Shown piece by piece: positions 1 through 6,654 of a stretch of 38,264 bases of DNA; the stretch's first letter is position 1, and every line of letters begins with the position of its first letter. The position numbers were made by a program, and so were the translations under genes. The stretch is from Thermoplasmatota archaeon (GTDB lineage: Archaea > Thermoplasmatota > E2 > DHVEG-1): assembly GCA_016932245.1 (NCBI GenBank), contig JAFGDG010000139.1, positions 1 through 38,264 of the forward strand, read 5' to 3'. The notes under the pieces are model-generated. The model was not told the origin of the DNA, searched no databases, and saw only the letters and a program-made list of their open reading frames with translations.

Positions 1-42
1 ATCAGGATATCTTAAAAACAACGAAAGAACAGTATAAAAACA

Positions 43-237
43 ATGCAAAATGCAAAGAAACGAATGTTACACAGTCTGCACGATGACAAGATCTCACCAA
101 GAAAATCTGGTATTATTTTTTACGATTTCTTTAAACCATTTTATAAAAGATTTGATAAGAAGGAAAAAATAAACTATCTTCTTGTGATTATCATTGTTTT
201 TAATATGTTTTTTATCTATTCTTTAGTCAATGTTTAA
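43..237 (+). CDS. Small hypothetical membrane protein
   Basis: This is a 64-residue open frame with a basic, charged N-terminal half (about residues 1-42) followed by one hydrophobic stretch (about 45-62, rich in I, V and F) that would form a single C-terminal membrane helix. I do not recognise a family. No convincing Shine-Dalgarno precedes the ATG and the flanking DNA is very AT-rich, so it could be a chance frame. A tail-anchored microprotein is the most that can be said. Confidence 0.35.
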   Translation: MQNAKKRMLHSLHDDKISPRKSGIIFYDFFKPFYKRFDKKEKINYLLVIIIVFNMFFIYSLVNV

Positions 238-512
238 TACATCTAAATGAATAATCAAAAAAAGAAGTATGAACAATCAAAATGATAAAAATGATCTTAG
301 AGAATAAAAACGATGATAAAATGTATTTGTATAGATACAAATGAGGAAAAGACAGCATTACCGAATAAAACTATTTATTTTATTCCCATAATAAGTGCGA
401 CAATGTTCATAAATCTCTCATTGCACAATGACAACAGACGTCCTACGCTACCAGTGTCAATGATATACATCGTAAAAGACTGAAAACGATATACAACAAG
501 AGGTAAAAAAAG

Positions 513-1043
513 ATGAAAAAAGTATCCATAGAGCTGAAAAGAAAAAAAAACACCGATAAAAAAACACCGATAGACAACGACATAACTGAAATATCTCAAC
601 GGATTATGGTTGAGCTGGAAACCGCAAGTTCCAAGGATTTATCAGAAGCCAAATATGCAAGAAAAATATTACAATTATCAGATCTTGATTATACAAAAAA
701 CTTATTTCGCGAGATAGAAAGTGTTCCATCTGGACCTGAACGCGTTATCGAAAAAAGAGCAGTGATACAGGCATTGTTGCTTTCTACATGGTTGCAGAGA
801 CTCTATTTTATTATCAGGGCAGCTCTTATGTCTGTCCTAGGTGCGGTCGTTACATTCTTTTACGTATGGTTCTTTGGTGAAATAGGTGTTGCTTTGGCAG
901 TTGTCATGGGCGTGCTTATTTTTATCATAGGGTTGATTGTAACAAGATTATTTGATACACAAATAATCAAGGCCACAAAATATATCGTCAGGCGTTTGAG
1001 TTACCATAAAAAGATTAGGGAATTTATCATGAATCACTTCTAG
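513..1043 (+). CDS. Hypothetical protein with two membrane helices
   Basis: The 176-residue product has a lysine-rich hydrophilic N-terminus (1-40), a soluble mixed region to about residue 90, and two closely spaced hydrophobic helices at about 95-120 and 124-146, followed by a basic cytoplasmic tail. A GAGGT Shine-Dalgarno lies about 9 nt before the ATG, which supports this start. I do not recognise the family. It stands alone, between an AT-rich noncoding stretch and the reverse-strand tRNA gene. The topology suggests a helical hairpin in the membrane with both termini on the same side. Confidence 0.65.
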   Translation: MKKVSIELKRKKNTDKKTPIDNDITEISQRIMVELETASSKDLSEAKYARKILQLSDLDYTKNLFREIESVPSGPERVIEKRAVIQALLLSTWLQRLYFIIRAALMSVLGAVVTFFYVWFFGEIGVALAVVMGVLIFIIGLIVTRLFDTQIIKATKYIVRRLSYHKKIREFIMNHF

Positions 1044-1123
1044 TTGAAATGTAAATCTGATGTGTGAACGAAAGTAATAACCCTAATGCGATTTGTGACG
1101 GGGCTTTTAACCCATACTAATAG

Positions 1124-1196
1124 AGCCGCCGGAGGGATTTGAACCCCCGACCTGCTGATTACGAATCAGCCGCTCCACCAACTAAGCTACGGCGGC
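1124..1196 (-). tRNA. tRNA-Thr (anticodon CGT)
   Basis: Read on the reverse strand, the cloverleaf is complete: a 7-bp acceptor stem GCCGCCG/CGGCGGC (1190-1196 with 1125-1131), a D arm, the anticodon stem GCTGA/TCAGC around the 7-nt loop TTCGTAA, and a T arm GGGGG-TTCAAAT-CCCTC containing one G-T pair. The anticodon CGT reads ACG (Thr). The discriminator is T and CCA is not encoded. There is no intron. An AT-rich TATA-like motif (AATATTTAG, about 1206-1215) lies just upstream on the same strand. Confidence 0.96.
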
Positions 1197-1282
1197 ATCC
1201 AGGGCTAAATATTCTTGGGTAATAAAAACGTGCCTATTATTCTCCACAATATCTTTTTACGTGCCTGTGCTATTTCTTATGC

Positions 1283-1939
1283 ATGATTGCTGGTGTTGAT
1301 GAGGCAGGGAGAGGTCCGGTGATCGGCCCACTCGTGGTTGCAGGACTAACTGTGGAAGATGATAATGCATTGGTCAACATGCACGTTCGTGATTCAAAAA
1401 AATTATCACCAGCGAAACGACGATTTCTCGCAAAAAAAGTAAAGGAAAGTGCCATCTCTTACGAAATTATAGCTATTGCTGCATCAGATATTGACGATAT
1501 GCGTAAGGTCATGACTCTAAATGAAATCGAGGTGCATGCATTTAGTCGTGTCATTAAGAAATTAAAGCCTCACGTCTGTTATGTTGATGCAGCTGATGTC
1601 GATGGGGATCGATTTGGAAGAGACATTCTTTCTCAGTTGTCGTTCAAACCAGAGATGGTTTCGAAACATAAAGCAGACGATTTGTATCCTATTGTCAGTG
1701 CCGCATCTATTCTTGCAAAAACAACACGAGATGCAGAGATTGAAAAGATTGCACAGATATTGGAAAAGAAAATATCATTGCCATTAGGAAGTGGCTATCC
1801 TGCTGATCCCATTACCCAAATCTTTCTCAAAGCGTGGGTAGATCGTTTTGGTACCTTGCCGCCACACGTTAGACATTCATGGAAGACAGCAAAAGTACTG
1901 CTCAAAAATCATAACACGAAAACGCTAGATAAATTCTAA
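1283..1939 (+). CDS. rnhB: Ribonuclease HII
   Basis: The enzyme cleaves the RNA strand of RNA-DNA hybrids and incises at single ribonucleotides embedded in DNA. The 218-residue length fits archaeal RNase HII. The N-terminal signature IAGVDEAGRGPVIGP gives catalytic D6 and E7; D102 (YVDAAD) and D132 (KADD, before YPIVSAASILAK) complete the four-carboxylate metal site expected from the T. kodakarensis enzyme (7, 8, 105, 135 there). The ATG immediately before IAGVDEAG is the only sensible start; no clear ribosome binding site precedes it. The gene is alone, facing away from the tRNA gene, and is followed by a hairpin region. Confidence 0.96.
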   Translation: MIAGVDEAGRGPVIGPLVVAGLTVEDDNALVNMHVRDSKKLSPAKRRFLAKKVKESAISYEIIAIAASDIDDMRKVMTLNEIEVHAFSRVIKKLKPHVCYVDAADVDGDRFGRDILSQLSFKPEMVSKHKADDLYPIVSAASILAKTTRDAEIEKIAQILEKKISLPLGSGYPADPITQIFLKAWVDRFGTLPPHVRHSWKTAKVLLKNHNTKTLDKF

Positions 1940-1941
1940 AA

Positions 1942-1968
1942 TGGCAGAAATGCCAGCAGTGCTGGCAT
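1942..1968 (+). other. Overlapping alternative hairpins after rnhB
   Basis: Just after the rnhB stop, TGGCA-GAAA-TGCCA (1942-1955, a GAAA tetraloop) overlaps ATGCCAGCA-G-TGCTGGCAT (1950-1968, a perfect 9-bp inverted repeat around one base). The middle arm TGCCA can pair with either side, so the two structures exclude each other. No T-run follows, so it is not a standard terminator. It could stabilise the rnhB mRNA end or be a protein-binding palindrome. Confidence 0.5.
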
Positions 1969-2194
1969 GTCCCCCGCATCTTACGTCTTTCTAGGAGAGA
2001 CAAAGCACTCTTGGTTTATATAGATGCAGACAGGGTAAGCGAAAGTATTTTTTGACTTTGTCTCAAAAGTATTTGATTTCCTCATTTTCGATAACAATTT
2101 TTGGATAAAGAAAAATAATCGAATTACTATTTTTTGAAAAAATGATGCGAAATTGACCAATATTTTGAGTTTTAAGACAAGGCCGTATTATCTT
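1969..2194. other. AT-rich noncoding stretch
   Basis: No open frame with coding character, ribosome binding site or family similarity is visible on either strand. The stretch is increasingly AT-rich towards its right end and leads into the structured element. I see no tRNA, insertion sequence or repeat array here. Confidence 0.5.
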
Positions 2195-2331
2195 ACCGTC
2201 GCAACAAAAATATTATAAAAAGAGGATGGGGTCGGATCAAAAAGCAGGTTTGGTGATTGACCCAAGAAGGTTGGCATCTTGGACAGTCGATCCAGACCCC
2301 TTCGTGTTTGGGATGGGAATGCCAGGACGGT
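2195..2331 (-). ncRNA. Candidate structured small RNA
   Basis: The element is bounded by ACCGTC (2195-2200) and GACGGT (2326-2331). Inside, GGGGTC-GGATC (2228-2238) pairs with GATCC-A-GACCCC (2289-2300), giving 11 bp with one bulged A, and encloses a second hairpin CCAAGA/TCTTGG (2262-2267 with 2277-2282, 9-nt loop). On the reverse strand a TATA-like TTTTAAATA (2340-2348) would start transcription near 2317, and T5 runs follow the stem at about 2216-2220, so the reverse strand is the likelier template for a roughly 100-nt RNA. The element is more GC-rich than its surroundings. It matches no RNA family I recognise. The overlapping 62-residue frame looks non-coding. Strand and ends are inferred. 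Confidence 0.4.
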
Positions 2332-2338
2332 TATAATT

Positions 2339-2348
2339 CTATTTAAAA
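2339..2348 (-). promoter_or_regulatory. TATA-like box for candidate RNA
   Basis: Reverse-strand TTTTAAATAG, preceded by ATAG. The same ATAG-TTTTAAATA sequence sits in front of the response-regulator gene, which suggests a real basal promoter. It is about 26 nt before the presumed RNA start near 2317. Confidence 0.4.
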
Positions 2349-2353
2349 CTATC

Positions 2354-2380
2354 TTGACAAAATAACATTTTGACAAAATA
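2354..2380. repeat. Two direct repeats TTGACAAAATA
   Basis: An exact 11-bp unit occurs at 2354-2364 and 2370-2380, a 16-bp period, directly upstream of the TATA-like box at 2339-2348 (reverse-strand view). A related GTGACAAAATTTGACAT arrangement is found on the reverse strand just downstream of the response-regulator TATA box (about 2843-2860). It may be a regulator binding site shared by the two promoters. Confidence 0.35.
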
Positions 2381-2418
2381 CCACTCGGAGAAAAAACAAA
2401 TACATGCGTAGTATTTTA

Positions 2419-2805
2419 TTATTTTTTACCATCGAGGTAGCGGTTACATTCGTCGACACTCGCAAGCAGTTGTTCAGTATCAAGTGGTTTTGCTAAATAA
2501 TCGCGAATGTATGACTCAAGGCCAGCCATTTTCTCATGATCTTTGGTTCCTTTTCCGGTGATAATCTCAATGGCCACTCCTTTCATCAGACCGCGTTGTA
2601 CAATCGTCTTTATCGTGTCCCATCCATCCATATCAGGCATCATGATGTCCATCAGAATGACCCCTTTGAATCCTTTCTCCAATTCGTTGAGACACTCAAA
2701 TCCATTTTTAACAGTGATAACATCAAAATTTTTTCGCTCAAAGATGGTTCGCAGTGCAAACAAAACATCAGGTTCGTCGTCAACAATCATAATTCTCTTA
2801 TTCAT
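2419..2805 (-). CDS. Single-domain response regulator (CheY-like receiver)
   Basis: A stand-alone 128-residue receiver domain that would be phosphorylated on aspartate by a histidine kinase not present in this window. Key residues are visible: acidic pair D9/D10 in IMIVDDEP, phosphoacceptor D53 in ILMDIMMPDMDG, T83 in IITGKG and the invariant K106 in DYLAKPLD. There is no output domain. I chose the ATG at 2805 rather than the longer frame to 2850 because GAGGTGG lies about 10 nt upstream and the protein then begins directly with the first beta strand. A TATA-like box TTTTAAATATAG (2864-2875) implies a leader of about 40 nt. Neighbouring genes do not indicate its target. Confidence 0.93.
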   Translation of the reverse strand: MNKRIMIVDDEPDVLFALRTIFERKNFDVITVKNGFECLNELEKGFKGVILMDIMMPDMDGWDTIKTIVQRGLMKGVAIEIITGKGTKDHEKMAGLESYIRDYLAKPLDTEQLLASVDECNRYLDGKK

Positions 2806-2863
2806 ATTGTGCCACTCCACCTCAAATATTGATACAACATAACATGTCAAATTTTGTCACTAA

Positions 2864-2875
2864 CTATATTTAAAA
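2864..2875 (-). promoter_or_regulatory. TATA box of response-regulator gene
   Basis: Reverse-strand TTTTAAATATAG, placing transcription start near 2840-2845, about 40 nt before the ATG at 2805. It shares ATAGTTTTAAATA with the box at 2339-2348. Confidence 0.5.
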
Positions 2876-2922
2876 CTATGCTGGAAAAATGTCAATATGG
2901 TAAAATTGTAAGTGGAGAGAAT

Positions 2923-2929
2923 AAAAAAA
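2923..2929 (-). terminator. T-run terminator after serC
   Basis: Seven consecutive T on the reverse strand, about 35 nt past the serC stop. Archaeal RNA polymerase commonly stops at such T-tracts without a hairpin. Confidence 0.4.
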
Positions 2930-2964
2930 GTGATGAAGGCTGAGAGCAACTATCCGCCCAGCAA

Positions 2965-4050
2965 CTACGCATGTTTCTCTTGGAATACTTTCAAAAATTC
3001 AGCAAGTTTCTGTACGCCTTCAAGTGACATAGCATTGTAAAGTGATGCTCGCATGCCACCAACAGATCGATGGCCTTTCAGTCCAACCATGTCATGTTTA
3101 AGAGCTTCGACAACACACGCTTCCTCAAGTTCTGGCGTTGGTAAAGTAAACGTTACATTCATCAGCGATCGGGATTCCTTTTCTGCATGTCCTTTGTAAA
3201 ATCCACCAGATTTGTCTAAGACATCATAGAGTACCGTTGCCTTCTTTCGGTTAAGCTTCTCAATAGCAGGAACGCCACCGATACTCTTCAGATATTCGAG
3301 GCTTAACTTACAGATATAGACTGCCCAACAAGGTCCAGTATTAAAGAGCGAGTCTTTTTCTGCATGGGTTTTCCATTTTTGCATGGTCGGCGTAAGTTCA
3401 GGTACTCTATCTAACAGGTCCTTTCGAACAATGACAAGCGTAACACCCGCAGGACCGAGATTCTTTTGCGCACCAGCATACATGACACCAAAGAGTTTGG
3501 GATCAATCACTTTGTCAAAGATATGGGATGACATATCACATGCAAGAGGAATATCGTTGGGAATCTTAGGCCATTGATGAAATTCCGTCCCATAAATAGT
3601 ATTGTTACCGGTAATGTGAGCAAATGCTGCTTTGTCACCGAAGCAAATATCTTTAGGGATATAGGAAAAGTTTTTGTCCTCTGAGCTGGCAACAACATTG
3701 ACGTCCCCATAGAATTTTGCTTCTTTGATTGCTTTTTTCGACCAAACACCAGTGTTTACATACTCCATAGGTTTCCCCTTGAGCTGTAGATTAAGTGGAA
3801 CCATGTAAAATTGTGATGATGCACCTCCTTGCAACCACAGGACAACATACTCATCAGACAAACCCATTAATTCCCTCACCAGTTGCGATGCTTCTTTATG
3901 CATTGCATCATATGGTTTAGAGCGATGGGACAACTCCATTAAAGACATGCCTGTCTCTTGAAAATCAAGTAGTTCTTCTTGTGCCTTTTTTAATACAGGA
4001 AGAGGTAAGGTTGCAGGACCTGCATAGAAATTGTATACGCGTTTTGTCAT
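2965..4050 (-). CDS. serC: Phosphoserine aminotransferase
   Basis: A PLP enzyme converting 3-phosphohydroxypyruvate and glutamate to phosphoserine and 2-oxoglutarate in serine synthesis. The 361-residue chain is the standard length of bacterial-type SerC. Visible hallmarks are the N-terminal YNFYAGPATLP, QGGASSQF (about 74-81, phosphate-binding), NTGVWS (99-104), CDMSSHIFD (171-179) and the Schiff-base lysine K196 in YAGAQKNLGPAGVT. A C-terminal GHRSVGGMRASLYN matches the substrate phosphate loop. Two adjacent ATGs exist; I prefer the second (4050) because AAGGTGAT directly abuts the first. It appears monocistronic. No serA or serB is nearby. Confidence 0.96.
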   Translation of the reverse strand: MTKRVYNFYAGPATLPLPVLKKAQEELLDFQETGMSLMELSHRSKPYDAMHKEASQLVRELMGLSDEYVVLWLQGGASSQFYMVPLNLQLKGKPMEYVNTGVWSKKAIKEAKFYGDVNVVASSEDKNFSYIPKDICFGDKAAFAHITGNNTIYGTEFHQWPKIPNDIPLACDMSSHIFDKVIDPKLFGVMYAGAQKNLGPAGVTLVIVRKDLLDRVPELTPTMQKWKTHAEKDSLFNTGPCWAVYICKLSLEYLKSIGGVPAIEKLNRKKATVLYDVLDKSGGFYKGHAEKESRSLMNVTFTLPTPELEEACVVEALKHDMVGLKGHRSVGGMRASLYNAMSLEGVQKLAEFLKVFQEKHA

Positions 4051-4183
4051 CATATCACCTTATTTCTTGGAGCTGAGTATGAACAAACCAGATTTAAAAC
4101 ATTCGGAGCGAATCTTTTGATAACAGTTGTACAACAAGTCCTTTATAAGGAGAATAACAAAAAGGGTAGTGTGAGGATATAAT

Positions 4184-4534
4184 ATGAAACGATTGCTCGT
4201 ACAAGCATTGAAAAATAAATTTGATATGGCAAAAGAAGACGCCACTGCCCTGGCAAAGATAGTTGAAGGGATTTTTGATGGCAAAGAAGAAATCGAAGAT
4301 ATGACTATCGATAAATATGCCCGGGCGTTGTTCTATGAACTTCAACGAGAGCGGCTGTTAAAACTTCGGAGAGAAGAATTCAAGGAACAGGGAAAATTTA
4401 TACGAAAATATTATTGGTCATTTAATAACGACATCATCAGAGAGATTGCCTATAAAAAATTCAAAGAGGAAAAATACAAGATTTACAAGAAAATACCAGA
4501 AAGCGCATGGCTCACTCACTCATATTGTAACTAA
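4184..4534 (+). CDS. Hypothetical charged helical protein
   Basis: A 116-residue soluble protein, rich in K and E and predicted mostly helical, with no cysteine pairs, membrane segment or recognisable catalytic motif. The N-terminal part (about 1-45, with alternating hydrophobic positions) resembles a small helical bundle; the rest is strongly basic and acidic in turn. GTGAGGAT lies just upstream of the ATG and a TATA-like TTTATAAGG sits at 4142-4150, so it is very likely expressed. It is divergent from serC and its last codons overlap by 4 nt with the convergent membrane-protein gene. I do not recognise the family. Confidence 0.75.
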   Translation: MKRLLVQALKNKFDMAKEDATALAKIVEGIFDGKEEIEDMTIDKYARALFYELQRERLLKLRREEFKEQGKFIRKYYWSFNNDIIREIAYKKFKEEKYKIYKKIPESAWLTHSYCN

Positions 4535-4827
4535 TTATTCATAACGGGCGGGTTGAGTAACTGTTCGTACTGGTAGCACTCTTTGACGCTCTGTTCTTTT
4601 TCCTTTCCTTCTTTCAGTCGCAGTCTAATGCCGGTGAGTAATGCATGAACAGCATAAAGGCAGAGGGAAAGCATTGCAATACAAATCAAAACAAGAAGTA
4701 TATACGATGGTCTATTGAGTATCCCACCACCTTCAAAAAGTACTGCACTTAGAAGCATACTGGAAAATATCACGTACATTACAAGCGAAAAAAGAAAGAG
4801 TGTGGCAAGTGACTTTCGGCGCGTCAT
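4531..4827 (-). CDS. Small protein with two membrane helices
   Basis: The 98-residue product has two strongly hydrophobic segments (about 8-31 and 42-67) and a charged C-terminal tail. The basic residues before the first helix suggest an inside N-terminus, making a helical hairpin. It starts 7 nt after the taw3 stop, so it is probably the third gene of the saccharopine dehydrogenase-like/taw3 operon. No family is recognised. A functional link with tRNA modification is not implied by the sequence itself. Confidence 0.7.
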   Translation of the reverse strand: MTRRKSLATLFLFSLVMYVIFSSMLLSAVLFEGGGILNRPSYILLVLICIAMLSLCLYAVHALLTGIRLRLKEGKEKEQSVKECYQYEQLLNPPVMNN

Positions 4828-4834
4828 ATCTACC

Positions 4835-5437
4835 TTATTGTGTGGTTGTTTTGTAAGTACTTAAACGTTTGTGTAGTTCCTGTTCTAATCGATTAAGCTT
4901 TTGTTGTGATCGCTCCATCACTTCATTGGCAATAGTAACCAACAAGTCCAGGTACTCTCCGCGACAAAGTAAGGTACCGTTGTTGCCAATGGGGGCATCA
5001 AGTCGTTCGGTGCTACAAATCTCAACCATAAATTTTTTTCCGGCCGACTTGAGCGTGGAATGTTTAAATCCGCAACTATTCGCAAGGTTTACCAAATGAT
5101 TTGCTGATGCAGTGGTTGTGGCACCAACATGTACAATAGGAGATTGGGCAAGTATCCAGATAAGACCGCTTGTCGCTTTCTTTACTGCCACGGTAACATC
5201 CTCAACAGTGATTTGATGATGCCATTTTCCTAAAAAATGTGCGTGCTGTTTGTCGCCAATGCAAGGAAGTTCCAAGACTACAATTCTACCTGCGCAACTG
5301 CTTGAGGTGTAGTATTCGTCAAATGCATTTAAATCATCAAGAAGAGAGAGTATTTGTGCATCGACATCCTTATCGTTACACGCTTTATCTAATGCTGCTA
5401 AAGCTTTTTCTTTTGCATCTAAAAAGTTTCTGTTCAT
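4835..5437 (-). CDS. taw3: tRNA wybutosine methyltransferase Taw3/TYW3
   Basis: TYW3-family N4-methyltransferase acting on the tricyclic wyosine base at G37 of tRNA-Phe, using S-adenosylmethionine. The family signature SSSCAGRI is at residues 45-52, followed by IVVLE; FLGKWHH (about 68-74) and a later SPIVHVGATT segment also match. The 200-residue length is typical for archaeal Taw3. The ATG overlaps the stop of the upstream gene as ATGA, so translation is probably coupled. The wyosine genes taw1, taw2 and trm5 are not in this window. Confidence 0.9.
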   Translation of the reverse strand: MNRNFLDAKEKALAALDKACNDKDVDAQILSLLDDLNAFDEYYTSSSCAGRIVVLELPCIGDKQHAHFLGKWHHQITVEDVTVAVKKATSGLIWILAQSPIVHVGATTTASANHLVNLANSCGFKHSTLKSAGKKFMVEICSTERLDAPIGNNGTLLCRGEYLDLLVTIANEVMERSQQKLNRLEQELHKRLSTYKTTTQ

Positions 5438-6534
5438 CTAACTTCCTTAGTAATAATGATATTTCGCTTTTCAAGTTCCTGAAAAAACGGTTGATGGGGA
5501 ATAATTTCTTCAGAACAAAAGACACCCCGATCATTGATGACGCCGCGTTCGATCATCTGAGCGGCAATTGATACTGGATAGGCAGTAGTCCGCATCATGG
5601 AGGTAAGATGGTTTTTTTCATCGCAGTAATCAATCAGAGTGTGTTCAAGATCAATGAGTTTGCCGTTGGTGTGGCCTCCGCCAAAAATTTTCATCAAGAC
5701 GACGTCTTTGCCATTAGAAGGGAGAGTTTGCATTAAATAATCAATTAATTTCTTACGAGGTTCCATCGTTAATAACGGTTTGAATGCCTCACAATGACCA
5801 GGATACCTGATAGTCTTATAATCGAGGTATCCTACGCGCCCTTTGTACGTATAGGGAAGAGTGGAACATCCTCCTGAAGTAATAAAGGCCTCCAATTCTC
5901 CAAAAGGTTTTGGAAATATTATTTTTTCAATATCAGTCATCGACTTTTTGGTAATGATGTTACCATGGTCCAGAACAATAGCATCTTCCACATATTCGTT
6001 TATCAACCCATTAGGAGAAAATACCAGTTGATAATTAAGAGGAGGTTGCGGGTTTAACGGCAATCCTCCCACTCGTATTTTTATAAACTCTGTCGTATCT
6101 AAAGAAGTAACAATATCCTGAGTTACAACAGATACAAGACCCGGTGCAAGTCCACAATCAGGAATGATGGTTACGTCGTGGTTCTTTGCCTTTTGATGAA
6201 TATTTTTTTGTTGTTGAACTACAACAGTATTGCCACCAAGATCAAGAAAGTGAGTCTGTGTCTCTACGGCAATGTTTGTTAACAGATTGTTAAACATATA
6301 GGGAACTGCAGATATTGCTACATCGTATTCTTTAAAATATGTTTTTACCTTCTCTCGGTTATTGATGTCTAAGATATCAAACTCAATAGATAGATTTTTT
6401 AAGAATTGTTCGGCGGAGGCGAGTGTTGTGTTGTCATTGTCAGTAAGAGCGATAGTGTCAAACTGAGAATGTTTGGCAAGGTCGTATGCAATAGCTCGGC
6501 CCATCATTCCTGCACCGAGAACAAGAGCATTCAT
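5434..6534 (-). CDS. Saccharopine dehydrogenase-like NAD(P) oxidoreductase
   Basis: The 366-residue protein opens with a Rossmann fold (NALVLGAGMMGRAIAYDLA, residues 2-20; acidic D at the end of strand 2 suggests NAD) and contains the AISAVPYMFN, FLDLGGN and IIPDCGLAPGL motifs of the saccharopine dehydrogenase/reductase superfamily. The YPGHCEAFKPLL segment fits the C-terminal catalytic domain. Its substrate is unknown: lysine metabolism is possible, but no lysine genes are near. I chose the ATG at 6534, not the frame opening at 6603, because GGAGG lies about 10 nt upstream and the protein then starts at the first beta strand. It is the first gene of an operon with taw3. Confidence 0.9.
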   Translation of the reverse strand: MNALVLGAGMMGRAIAYDLAKHSQFDTIALTDNDNTTLASAEQFLKNLSIEFDILDINNREKVKTYFKEYDVAISAVPYMFNNLLTNIAVETQTHFLDLGGNTVVVQQQKNIHQKAKNHDVTIIPDCGLAPGLVSVVTQDIVTSLDTTEFIKIRVGGLPLNPQPPLNYQLVFSPNGLINEYVEDAIVLDHGNIITKKSMTDIEKIIFPKPFGELEAFITSGGCSTLPYTYKGRVGYLDYKTIRYPGHCEAFKPLLTMEPRKKLIDYLMQTLPSNGKDVVLMKIFGGGHTNGKLIDLEHTLIDYCDEKNHLTSMMRTTAYPVSIAAQMIERGVINDRGVFCSEEIIPHQPFFQELEKRNIIITKEVR

Positions 6535-6654
6535 AAATAGTGCCTCCGATAGTATCAGGGAATCAGTGTTGTTCTTAAAAAGGATTGGTCCACAATTTTT
6601 CATAAGAATTATATCTGACTATGTTATTTCGGGAGCACTGAGGGAGGTCAAAAG

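Noticed and set aside
375-599. 74-residue reverse frame
   Set aside because: It overlaps the start and ribosome site of the better supported membrane-protein gene at 513 and has no ribosome site of its own.
1228-1268. Repeated ACGTGCCT motif (near 1228, 1259 and again near 23799)
   Set aside because: Only three scattered copies were seen and they share no consistent position relative to promoters; chance is sufficient.
2195-2331. 5S rRNA, SRP RNA or tRNA in the 2.2-2.3 kb element
   Set aside because: Only a short stretch resembles the 5S loop; helix I, the E-loop region and overall length do not fit. No SRP helix-8 signature or cloverleaf is present.
2188-2376. 62-residue reverse open frame across the structured element
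   Set aside because: No ribosome site, no domain-like hydrophobic pattern, and the DNA is better explained by paired stems.
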